A DNA stretch of 12,592 bases, taken from positions 1-12,592 of the forward strand of contig DATKCJ010000040.1 of NCBI GenBank assembly GCA_035513275.1, written 5' to 3'. The notes under the pieces are model-generated. The model had not been told where the DNA came from and did not search any database. It saw nothing but the letters and a program-made list of their open reading frames with translations. The position numbers and the translations under genes are program-made. Source of the DNA: DATKCJ01 sp035513275. GTDB lineage: Bacteria; Verrucomicrobiota; Verrucomicrobiia; Opitutales; Opitutaceae. Shown here one piece after another: positions 1 to 5,883 of this stretch; position 1 is the stretch's first letter; each line of letters starts with the position of its first letter.

Positions 1-269
1 CGATCCGCGCTTCGCTCTCTGCCTACACCAAACTCTTTGCGCGGCGGTATGCGGTGGACGGCCTCCGCATGAACTGCGTCGCTCCGAGCGTCGTTTTCGA
101 TCACGAACCCGATCAGATCAGCGCAGAGATGGCGGCCGAACTGCCGATCGGCCGCCCAGCCCGGTATGAGGAGGTCGCACGCGTGGTCGCGTTTCTTGCA
201 TCCGATGCCGCCTCGTATGTCACCGGCGAGACGCTGCGCGTGGACGGCGGCCTCTCGGCGTCGATTTGA
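1..269 (+). CDS. Short-chain dehydrogenase/reductase (SDR), C-terminal part
   Basis: The reading frame is open from base 3 to the TGA at 267-269; the N-terminal NAD(P)-binding half lies outside the window. The visible 88 residues align with the SDR C-terminal half. The helix after the active site reads RASLSAYTKLFARRYA, followed by LRMNCVAPS (the usual RVNAVAPG strand), a GRPARYEEVARVVAFLASDAA helix typical of classical SDRs, and the closing YVTGETLRVDGG motif. Family knowledge: these enzymes are cytosolic NAD(P)H-dependent oxidoreductases of alcohols, ketones or acyl groups; the substrate cannot be told here. The VAPS variant is also seen in pteridine-reductase-like members, a weak hint only. 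Oddity: aligning the helix by its conserved spacing puts Arg (bases 6-8) where the catalytic Lys of YxxxK is expected. The catalytic Tyr is beyond the window edge. Confidence 0.88.
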   Translation, partial: IRASLSAYTKLFARRYAVDGLRMNCVAPSVVFDHEPDQISAEMAAELPIGRPARYEEVARVVAFLASDAASYVTGETLRVDGGLSASI

Positions 270-318
270 CTGAATGCCGCGCACTTTTCTCCGTGCTCCT
301 TGCCCGAGGCATTGTTTA

Positions 319-1215
319 ATGCGCCTCGTGGCCGACTCTCCCGCGAACTCATCCATCATCCTCGCCGACAAGTGGCAGGACTACCAGTTGCTCGACTGCG
401 GCGCCGGCATGAAGCAGGAGCGCTGGGGGGAATACGTGCTCGTGCGGCCCGACCCACAGATCCTCTGGCCGCGGCGCGGACGAGCGGAGTGGAAGGACTG
501 GGACGGATTTTATCACCGCAGTGCGGCGGGCGGCGGCGAGTGGGAGTTCCGCAGAAAACTGCCCGAGTCGTGGACGGTCCGCTACGGCGCGTTGACGTTC
601 AAAATCCGCCCGACGAACTTCAAGCACACGGGCCTTTTCCCAGAGCAGGCGGCGAACTGGGATTGGTTCTCCGCGAAAATCCGCGCCGCGGGCCGGCCCG
701 TGAGCGTGCTCAATCTCTTCGGCTACACCGGTGCGGCGACCGTGGCTGCTGCTACCGCGGGCGCGTCGGTTTGCCATGTCGACGCTGCGAAGGGCATGGT
801 CGAGTGGTGCCGCGAGAACGCCGCGCTCTCCGGACTCGCTGAGGCACCGGTGCGCTACATCGTCGACGACTGCCGCAAGTTCGTGCAGCGCGAAATCCGC
901 CGCGGTCGCACCTATGACGCCGTGATCATGGATCCGCCCACCTACGGCCGCGGCGGCGACGGCGAGATGTGGAAGCTGGAGGACGACTTGTGGGAACTGC
1001 TCGCTGATTGCCGAAAAGTGCTTTCCGAACGGCCGCTCTTCTTCCTGATCAACGCCTACACCGCGCGGCTCTCGCCGACGGTTGTTGTGAACTTGCTGCG
1101 CGAACTTTTCGCTGACGGCGGCGGCACGATCTCCGGCGGCGAGGTGGGACTGCCGGTCGCGAGCGATGGCAAGATCCTGCCTTGTGGGATTCACGGAAGG
1201 TGGGAGTGTCGCTGA
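319..1215 (+). CDS. SAM-dependent methyltransferase, COG1092/RlmI-like, without PUA domain
   Basis: This 298-residue cytosolic protein is a class I SAM-dependent methyltransferase. The HTGLFPEQAANW segment (residues 103-114) and SAM-binding motif I LNLFGYTGAAT (131-141) are hallmarks of the COG1092 family, whose studied members RlmI and RlmK methylate 23S rRNA. The catalytic or substrate loop is MDPPTYG (204-210), where RlmI-like enzymes carry a DPP motif. It is shorter than RlmI and lacks an obvious N-terminal PUA domain, so an RNA target is inferred, not shown. I chose the ATG at 319, with a GAGG at 306-309 about nine bases upstream, because the open frame before it (from 274) does not look like protein from this family. 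The lpxR-like gene starts two bases after the stop, which suggests co-transcription. The family call is firm; the substrate is unknown. Confidence 0.87.
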   Translation: MRLVADSPANSSIILADKWQDYQLLDCGAGMKQERWGEYVLVRPDPQILWPRRGRAEWKDWDGFYHRSAAGGGEWEFRRKLPESWTVRYGALTFKIRPTNFKHTGLFPEQAANWDWFSAKIRAAGRPVSVLNLFGYTGAATVAAATAGASVCHVDAAKGMVEWCRENAALSGLAEAPVRYIVDDCRKFVQREIRRGRTYDAVIMDPPTYGRGGDGEMWKLEDDLWELLADCRKVLSERPLFFLINAYTARLSPTVVVNLLRELFADGGGTISGGEVGLPVASDGKILPCGIHGRWECR

Positions 1216-1217
1216 AC

Positions 1218-2243
1218 ATGAGAATGCTTTCGTTCCTGCTTGCGCTGCTGCCTACAGGCGCGTTCGGCGTGCCCGCAGACCCGCCGCCCACAGAGGAGCC
1301 GAAGATGCGTTGGGGCACGCTCACGGTCTACATGGAGAACGACAAGTTCCTCGCCGGCTCCGACAAGCACTACACAAACGGTTTCAAGATCAGCGCGCTT
1401 TCGCGCAACCTCACGCCCGATCTCGACGAGGCGCCGTCGTGGGCCAGCCAGATCGTGCGGTGGCTGCCGACACACCGCGAGGATCGCCCCGGCCGCAAGC
1501 TCGGCTTCGCGTTCGGGCAAAACATCTTCACGCCCGAGGACATCGCGACGACCGAGCTCGTCCCCGACGATCGCCCCTACGCCGCGTGGCTCTACGGCTC
1601 GCTCGCCGTCCACACACAGACCGACGGCCAGCTCGACGTTTTTGAAGTCAGCCTCGGTATCGTCGGCCAGTCGGCGCTGGGCCGGCAGATCCAGAACGGC
1701 TGGCACAAATTGATCGGCGTCGACGAGGTGGTCGGCTGGGACAACCAGCTTCGCGACGAGCCGGGCATCATCATCGCCTACGAGCACCGGCGTCGCTTTG
1801 TGACGCACGGCTCCCCGAAAGGCTGGGGCGCGGACTTCATACCGCACGTCGGCATCAGCCTGGGAAATGTCGCCACACACCTCTCCGCTGGCGCGCAAGC
1901 GCGGTTCGGCTGGCGGCTGCCGTCCGACTTTGGCCACGCGCCGATCCGACCCGGCGGCGACTCCAACACGCACTCGCATGCCGACCTCAGGAGTTGGGCG
2001 GTCCACGGGTTCGCGGGTTTCGACGCGCGGCTCGTCGCGTGGAACATCTTCCTCGATGGCAACACTTGGAAAGACAGCCACAGCGTCGACACGCGGGAGA
2101 TTGCCGCAGACTTCTTCGCCGGAGTTTCGTTTCGCTATCGCCGCTTCCGGTGTAACTACACGCAGGTATCCCGCACGCGGGAATTCTACGGACAGAGCAA
2201 GCACGACGTCTTCGGCTCACTCGCGTTCACGATTCTCTACTGA
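1218..2243 (+). CDS. Outer-membrane lipid A 3'-O-deacylase family protein (LpxR-like)
   Basis: This 341-residue protein has a signal peptide (residues 1 to about 17) and matches the LpxR/DUF2219 family, calcium-dependent outer-membrane beta-barrels that remove the 3'-acyloxyacyl chain of lipid A. Visible family motifs are YMENDKF (N41, D42), HYTNGFKIS (51-59), DDRPYAAWLYGS (117-128), QNGWHKLIG with H163, and GWDNQLRDEP just after it. Salmonella LpxR uses Asn9, Asp10 and His122; the 122-residue gap between N41 and H163 is close to the 113 there. The C-terminal third has the PHVGISLGN, LDGNTW and RTREFYGQ segments of the barrel, and the chain ends in Tyr, as outer-membrane proteins often end in an aromatic residue. 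The ATG at 1218 is preferred over the GTG/TTG-like frame upstream because it opens the signal peptide and has GGGAG 12 bases before it. Confidence 0.92.
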   Translation: MRMLSFLLALLPTGAFGVPADPPPTEEPKMRWGTLTVYMENDKFLAGSDKHYTNGFKISALSRNLTPDLDEAPSWASQIVRWLPTHREDRPGRKLGFAFGQNIFTPEDIATTELVPDDRPYAAWLYGSLAVHTQTDGQLDVFEVSLGIVGQSALGRQIQNGWHKLIGVDEVVGWDNQLRDEPGIIIAYEHRRRFVTHGSPKGWGADFIPHVGISLGNVATHLSAGAQARFGWRLPSDFGHAPIRPGGDSNTHSHADLRSWAVHGFAGFDARLVAWNIFLDGNTWKDSHSVDTREIAADFFAGVSFRYRRFRCNYTQVSRTREFYGQSKHDVFGSLAFTILY

Positions 2244-2251
2244 GGCGACCC

Positions 2252-2977
2252 ATGGCCAACCTACCTGACGCTTTCCAGGCGCACATCGAGTCGTTGCTCG
2301 CTTCGATCAGCGATGCCAACGCAGCCGCGATCGCAGCCGCCGGCGCAGCGATCGGCCGCTCCGTGGCAGGTGGCGGCGTGCTGCATACCTTCGGAAGCGG
2401 ACACTCCGAGATTCTGGCGCGCGAGTTGATCGGCCGCTCCGGCGGACTGATTTGCGTGAGCGGCATTTTCGATCCCGGTGCCGGCGTCGCCGAAAACGTC
2501 GCGGGCTACGGTGCGCGAATCGTCGAGCGCTACGACCGCCGCTACGGGATGCGCGCGGGCGAGGTGATCGTCGTCATTTCGAACTCCGGCAAGAACGTCT
2601 CGCCGCTCGAGGTCGCAATCTACGCGAAGGAGAAAGGGCTCACAGTCGTCGGCCTTTGCTCGCTCGCGATGTCGCGCACCGCACCGACACTGCACCCCGG
2701 CGGCCGCAAGCTGCACGAGATCGCCGACCATGTGCTCGACAACGGCGGCGTGCCTGGCGACGCCGCAATCGAGATCGAACCTGGCGTGCGCGCGGGACCC
2801 ACATCGACGCTCACCGGCGCGCTCCTTTTGAACCAGCTTCAGCTCGCCGCGATCGACTGGATGCGAGCAAATAGCCACAAGCCGCCGATCTTCCTCAGCC
2901 AGAACTTGCCGGGCGGCGAGGCGCACAACGACGAGCTCGTCGCGCGCTACCGCGGCCGACTCGCCCGGAATTTCTGA
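2252..2977 (+). CDS. SIS-domain phosphosugar-binding protein (UPF0309/COG4821 type)
   Basis: The 241-residue protein is a single sugar isomerase (SIS) domain of the UPF0309 type, about the usual length for that family. SIS domains bind phosphorylated sugars in aldose/ketose isomerases and in MurR- or GlmS-like proteins. The phosphate-binding loops are seen as HTFGSGHSE (45-53) and VISNSGKN (108-115), followed by the GLTVVGLCSLAMS strand-turn. No helix-turn-helix or transferase domain is attached, so it is more likely an isomerase or etherase-like enzyme than a regulator; the exact sugar is not known. The ATG at 2252 lies eight bases after the lpxR-like stop, and its GAGGCG ribosome site overlaps that stop (2242-2247). 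The next gene, rsuA, begins four bases after its own stop. The domain call is secure and the substrate open. Confidence 0.9.
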   Translation: MANLPDAFQAHIESLLASISDANAAAIAAAGAAIGRSVAGGGVLHTFGSGHSEILARELIGRSGGLICVSGIFDPGAGVAENVAGYGARIVERYDRRYGMRAGEVIVVISNSGKNVSPLEVAIYAKEKGLTVVGLCSLAMSRTAPTLHPGGRKLHEIADHVLDNGGVPGDAAIEIEPGVRAGPTSTLTGALLLNQLQLAAIDWMRANSHKPPIFLSQNLPGGEAHNDELVARYRGRLARNF

Positions 2978-2981
2978 AGAC

Positions 2982-3674
2982 GTGCGTCGTCTCGATCAGA
3001 TTCTCGCGAACCTCGGCTACGGAAGCCGGCGCGAGGCCCGCGCACTTATCGAGGCCGGTCGCGTGACTGTCGCAGGCGCGGTCGAAACCGATCCTGGGGC
3101 GAAGGCCGCGCCGCGCGACGTGTCGTTCGACGGCACAGCACTCGAGTTCACCGACGGCATCCTCATCGCGATGCACAAGCCCGCGGGCTGCGTGTGCTCG
3201 CATGACTCCGGCGAGGGCCGGCGCATTTACGATCTGCTGCCACCGCGCTGGCTCGCGCGAAATCCCGTGCCGACCACAGTCGGCCGGCTCGACAAGGACA
3301 CGACAGGCGTGCTCATCGTCACCGACGACATGCCGCTTGTGCACCGCCTCGTCTCGCCAAAGCACAAGCTCGAGAAAGTTTACGAGGCCACGCTCGACGC
3401 CGAGCCGGACGCGGCGCTCATCGCGACATTTGCATCAGGCGCGCTTTTGCTCGTTGGCGAAAAAGATCCGTGCGCACCGGCGACCCTCGTGTTGAAGGGC
3501 GGTCGCGAAGTGGAGCTGACGCTCACCGAAGGTCGCTTCCACCAGGTGAAGCGGATGTTCGCCCACTTCGGGCTCGTCGTCACGAGGCTGCACCGGTCGC
3601 GATTCGGACCAATCACGGTCGACGGTCTCGCGCCGGGCCAGTGGCGCGAGCTTTCGCGCGAAGAGATCAGCTAG
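2982..3674 (+). CDS. rsuA: 16S rRNA pseudouridine synthase, RsuA family
   Basis: The 230-residue protein isomerises a uridine to pseudouridine in rRNA; E. coli RsuA acts on U516 of 16S rRNA. It has an N-terminal S4 RNA-binding domain (RRLDQILANLGYGSRREA, residues 2-19, through about 45). The catalytic domain follows, with the family motif VGRLDKDTTGVLIVTDD (100-116); D104 is the catalytic aspartate by alignment with E. coli RsuA. TEGRFHQVKRMF near residues 180-190 is the second family motif. RluB/E/F are close relatives, but the length and compact form fit RsuA best. I use the GTG at 2982, four bases after the SIS gene stop, because it is directly followed by the S4 domain. The last 50 bases recur, decayed, at 4323-4372 beyond a toxin-antitoxin module, which suggests that this 3' end was a site of insertion. 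Confidence 0.9.
   Translation: MRRLDQILANLGYGSRREARALIEAGRVTVAGAVETDPGAKAAPRDVSFDGTALEFTDGILIAMHKPAGCVCSHDSGEGRRIYDLLPPRWLARNPVPTTVGRLDKDTTGVLIVTDDMPLVHRLVSPKHKLEKVYEATLDAEPDAALIATFASGALLLVGEKDPCAPATLVLKGGREVELTLTEGRFHQVKRMFAHFGLVVTRLHRSRFGPITVDGLAPGQWRELSREEIS
3625..3674 (+). repeat. Direct repeat, left copy: the 3' end of rsuA
   Basis: These 50 bases encode the end of RsuA (…LAPGQWRELSREEIS and stop) and recur at 4323-4372 with 43 of 50 positions identical by hand alignment. Inside the repeat lies a perfect hairpin, GCGCGA-GCTT-TCGCGC (3644-3659). In the right copy the stem is intact and only a loop base differs. The two copies bracket the toxin-antitoxin pair. No clear similarity continues outside the 50 bases. 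Confidence 0.82.
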
Positions 3675-3749
3675 CTTCCTCTGCCGACGCGAAGCCGCGC
3701 ACATCAATCCGCACGCCGTCGCAGTGTTGGATGGAAGACTTCTCTACGA

Positions 3750-4061
3750 CTACGTTCGAGTTGTCAGCTGCTCCCTGATCCACGACGGGGCACGGCGCGC
3801 GTGAAACACGCCTGCAACCAACCACATCGATTCGAGCTCTCGATAGTAGAGCAAATAGGTGCCGGAATCGAACGGGTAAACCCGCCAGCCCTCTTCCCTT
3901 TCGTGAAACATCAATGGATTCAACTCGAGCATCGAGACGACGCGGTCGTATTCCCCGATGATTCGTTCGGCTTTGGCCACGGAGAATTGCCTATGGTAGT
4001 CGTAGATCGCCTGCAAATCGTCCGGGACTACCCGTGGCGCGATCTTGAGCGGCTTTCTCAC
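3750..4061 (-). CDS. ParE/RelE-superfamily toxin of a type II toxin-antitoxin module
   Basis: This 103-residue protein has the RelE/ParE fold signature. An N-terminal helical hairpin (DDLQAIYDYHRQFSVAKA, residues 14-31) is followed by a LELNP turn (45-49) and the C-terminal strand pattern GTYLLYYREL (67-76) and VAGVFHARRAPSW (82-94). H87, R89 and R90 sit where RelE/ParE toxins carry basic residues. ParE toxins poison DNA gyrase and RelE toxins cut mRNA on the ribosome; the partner antitoxin type is more often paired with ParE-like toxins, but the target cannot be read here. The GTG start at 4061 overlaps the antitoxin stop by four bases (GTGA), typical of translational coupling. The longer open frame to 4199 is rejected because it would overlap the antitoxin. 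The gene converges on rsuA, 75 bases away. Confidence 0.86.
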   Translation of the reverse strand: MRKPLKIAPRVVPDDLQAIYDYHRQFSVAKAERIIGEYDRVVSMLELNPLMFHEREEGWRVYPFDSGTYLLYYRELESMWLVAGVFHARRAPSWIREQLTTRT

Positions 4062-4276
4062 ATCTTCAGGAGTGCGCGCGCCTGAGCCGGCGTGAACGCA
4101 ATCGCAGGATCGGCACTCACCTCCTGAAGCCGCTTGCGAAGTTCCTCGAGATGGTCCTCCCGCACTTGAATCGTGCCGGAGCGGCGGACGGACTCCCACA
4201 GCTCGTCGATCAGCGCGAGCTTCTCGTCAACCGAGGCATCGGCAAGGCCCTGAATTCGACTTGAGTGACCGTCCAC
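4058..4276 (-). CDS. Addiction-module antitoxin (PF09720 type)
   Basis: The 72-residue protein matches the short 'addiction module component' family. It carries the LIDELWESV segment (residues 22-30), the HLEELRKRL helix (42-50) and an ADP turn (55-57), then a C-terminal tail that would bind the toxin. Antitoxins of this group neutralise a ParE/RelE-like toxin encoded just downstream, and many repress their own promoter, although no separate DNA-binding domain is evident here. The GTG start at 4276 has a strong GGGAGGA ribosome site on the minus strand (complement of 4289-4295), 12 bases away, which is slightly long. Expression order is antitoxin then toxin, with a four-base overlap. Sampled composition of the module (31 G+C in 60 bases at 3901-3960) is well below the operon to its left, consistent with acquisition. 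Confidence 0.85.
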   Translation of the reverse strand: MDGHSSRIQGLADASVDEKLALIDELWESVRRSGTIQVREDHLEELRKRLQEVSADPAIAFTPAQARALLKM

Positions 4277-4322
4277 GCCAACAGCGTGTCCTCCCGTGGG
4301 CTTGAGTCAACCGGACTGGCGC

Positions 4323-4372
4323 GTCTCGCGCCGGACCAGTAGCGCGAGTTTTCGCGCGATGGTGTCAGCTAG
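4323..4372 (+). repeat. Direct repeat, right copy: decayed remnant of the rsuA 3' end
   Basis: This stretch matches 3625-3674 at 43 of 50 positions, an offset of 698 bases. Read in the rsuA frame it gives RLAPDQ, a TAG where rsuA has TGG (Trp), then REFSRDGVS and TAG at the same stop position. The first three changes are transitions, as expected for unselected decay. The hairpin stem GCGCGA/TCGCGC (4342-4357) is unchanged. The remainder of 4277-4444, between the antitoxin start and the HAD gene end, shows no gene; part of it must hold the antitoxin promoter. Confidence 0.8.
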
Positions 4373-4444
4373 TCCGGATTTGCCCCCAGCCAGCGGAACC
4401 GCAGCTCGTCACAATGGCTTGTTCAACCGGAATCCTCCACCGTG

Positions 4445-5140
4445 CTACGGAGTCACAGAACTCTCAAAGTTCGGCTCTTTCTTGAGGTCGCAGAGCACCC
4501 GGATAATCGCATCGGAGTCGGAATAGTCGCGGAACACATACTCAACCCCCAGCTCTCGCAATCGCTGGATCCGACGACCGATTCCAATCATTGCAACACC
4601 TAGAGTGCGGCTCACTCGGACGTCCCATGGAGCATCTCCGAAATAGACAACCGAGGAGAGGGGAAATCCGGCTCGGCTCGCCGCGAGCGGAATAATGTCT
4701 CTTCTTCGTGGGGTATCGCTGGAAGTGGCGTGCGGATAATCGTCGAGGGCAATGCCGCAGCACTGGAGTTTGAACCTTGCGCTGGCATAGAAGCAGCCGG
4801 TGGCGATCGCGACGGAGCAAATCGATTCTTCCTTCAAGCGGCTTATGAACTGCAATACACCCGGCAGAGGAATGAAATCGCCGGGAAACGCTGGACGTTC
4901 TTGCTCCAGCAGCCGCACAAACTCGCACTCGATTTCTCCTTCCTTCTCAAGCGCAGCTGGATCGCCGGCGAGAAATTCACGAACGATCGCGCTACTCGTA
5001 GGCTCTTCGTAAGTCGTCCAATCCAGCGTCGCGAGCGATCGTCCGGTGACCCGCTCAATCGCTTTCGCATAACATGCGCCCTCGACCTCCTGCGTGTCGC
5101 AAATCGTCCCGTCGTTATCGAATATCGCCAGCAGGTTCAT
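4445..5140 (-). CDS. HAD-superfamily phosphatase, Gph/beta-phosphoglucomutase-like
   Basis: The 231-residue protein has all the HAD motifs in order. Motif I is FDNDGTICDT (D8 nucleophile, D10 acid), motif II AIATGC (T114), a basic motif III region TPRRRD (143-148), and motif IV YFGDAPWDV (G168, D169, D173). A helical cap of about 70 residues lies between motifs I and II, as in subfamily IA enzymes such as phosphoglycolate phosphatase. Family knowledge: hydrolysis or transfer of phosphate on small metabolites in the cytosol; the substrate is not predictable. I chose the ATG at 5140, right before the motif-I strand, over a TTG 15 bases upstream. Base composition is low for this window: 30 G+C in 60 bases at 4801-4860 against 41 in 60 at 2521-2580, which hints at acquisition. 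Same strand as the toxin-antitoxin genes but separated by 168 bases. Confidence 0.88.
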   Translation of the reverse strand: MNLLAIFDNDGTICDTQEVEGACYAKAIERVTGRSLATLDWTTYEEPTSSAIVREFLAGDPAALEKEGEIECEFVRLLEQERPAFPGDFIPLPGVLQFISRLKEESICSVAIATGCFYASARFKLQCCGIALDDYPHATSSDTPRRRDIIPLAASRAGFPLSSVVYFGDAPWDVRVSRTLGVAMIGIGRRIQRLRELGVEYVFRDYSDSDAIIRVLCDLKKEPNFESSVTP

Positions 5141-5451
5141 GTTTTTCCCAACCAAGTGACTCGCCCATGCTCAGTTTGGTCCTACCTAAAGGCCAGCTTG
5201 CCGGTCGCCGGTTGAGGTCTCGTGAGGGATTCTCTTTGCGTGCCGCGGACGATAGTCCCCGAAAGAACTCCACCGAATTACGGTCGACGCCAGGATGCCA
5301 TCCATTGTCCCGATTTCGGGACCTGTGATGACCGGCATCGCAATAGATGCGGATCCGTGGATTTTGGCGCGCTGACGGCAAATCGCGCAGTTCCAACGAA
5401 ATACTGCGCGCACGTGGAGTTGGCACGGCGGCTGCAATTGTCCGTGTCATC
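5141..5451. promoter_or_regulatory. Divergent intergenic region with three small palindromes
   Basis: This 311-base gap separates two divergent genes and must hold both promoters, but I see no convincing -35/-10 pair. It carries GGATG-C-CATCC (5293-5303), GTCCCGA-TT-TCGGGAC (5307-5322) and GCATC-N6-GATGC (5335-5350) in a row. The middle one, with seven perfect pairs, is the best operator or stem-loop candidate. No protein-like frame is supported here. Confidence 0.4.
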
Positions 5452-5742
5452 ATGAAAAACACTTTCTTCGCCATCCTCGCCGTCTTTGCCACGGCTTCTT
5501 TCACACAGGCCGCCGACGTCCAGACGGGCTCACTTCCCGAGTTCAAGGTGAGCGCCCAATCGCTCCGGTTCATTGACGAGCGCCTCGAGGCGGTCGTTGC
5601 GGAAGAGATTGCCAAGTCCCTTTCGCAGCCGATTCCTGCGTCCGCGATCGCGACTCTGCCCGCCAAGCCGCAGACGCGCTTGAGGTTCGCGCTCGCCAAG
5701 GACGCTTCAGACATCGTGTTGCTCACGATCAACCATTCCTGA
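5452..5742 (+). CDS. Small secreted protein of unknown function
   Basis: I do not recognise this 96-residue protein. It begins with a clear signal peptide: Lys at position 2, a hydrophobic core (TFFAILAVFATASF) and a TQA|AD cleavage site after about residue 20. The mature part of about 76 residues has no Cys and no transmembrane segment. It contains a likely amphipathic helix (RFIDERLEAVVAEEIAKSL) and ends in a strand-like segment. It is probably periplasmic. An in-frame start exists upstream at 5347, but the ATG at 5452 is chosen because it opens the signal peptide; there is no good ribosome site before it. Two hairpins follow the stop, the second a convincing terminator, so the gene is probably monocistronic. 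Confidence 0.7.
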   Translation: MKNTFFAILAVFATASFTQAADVQTGSLPEFKVSAQSLRFIDERLEAVVAEEIAKSLSQPIPASAIATLPAKPQTRLRFALAKDASDIVLLTINHS

Positions 5743-5752
5743 CGGACGGACC

Positions 5753-5774
5753 GGACACTCTGGGGAGGGTGTCC
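5753..5774 (+). other. Short stem-loop after the small secreted gene
   Basis: GGACAC and GTGTCC (six perfect pairs) flank a 10-base loop 11 bases after the stop codon. It directly precedes the stronger terminator hairpin and may stabilise the mRNA end. Confidence 0.4.
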
Positions 5775-5779
5775 ACGAG

Positions 5780-5823
5780 CGCCGGCGCACCGACTTGTTT
5801 CGGTGGCCGGCGTTTCCCGTTTT
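5780..5823 (+). terminator. Rho-independent terminator
   Basis: A 12-pair GC-rich stem (5780-5792 with 5801-5812, one bulged G at 5787) closes an 8-base loop and is followed by the T-rich run TTTCCCGTTTT. It lies 38 bases after the secreted-protein stop and is oriented to end that transcript. Confidence 0.68.
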
Positions 5824-5845
5824 GTGGGCCGTTCCAGCGGACTTG

Positions 5846-5875
5846 TTGCTCAACCTGCACTTCCTCTTGTATTCT
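5846..5875 (+). promoter_or_regulatory. Possible sigma-70-like promoter of the CDP-alcohol transferase gene
   Basis: TTGCTC (5846-5851) and TATTCT (5870-5875) are spaced by 18 bases and follow the terminator. If used, transcription would begin at or near the ATG at 5884, giving an almost leaderless mRNA. The match is weak and may be chance. Confidence 0.22.
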
Positions 5876-5883
5876 CCGTGCGC

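Noticed and set aside
1191..2204. 337-residue minus-strand open frame opposite the lpxR-like gene
   Set aside because: No motif and strongly skewed Arg/Val content; the plus strand has clear LpxR motifs.
4062..4199. Extended toxin N-terminus of 46 residues
   Set aside because: It would overlap most of the antitoxin gene and reads as low-complexity; the GTG at 4061 overlaps the antitoxin stop in the usual four-base way.
5115..5732. 205-residue minus-strand open frame across the intergenic region and the small secreted gene
   Set aside because: No recognisable domain, and it overlaps both the HAD start and the signal-peptide gene; treated as a chance open frame.
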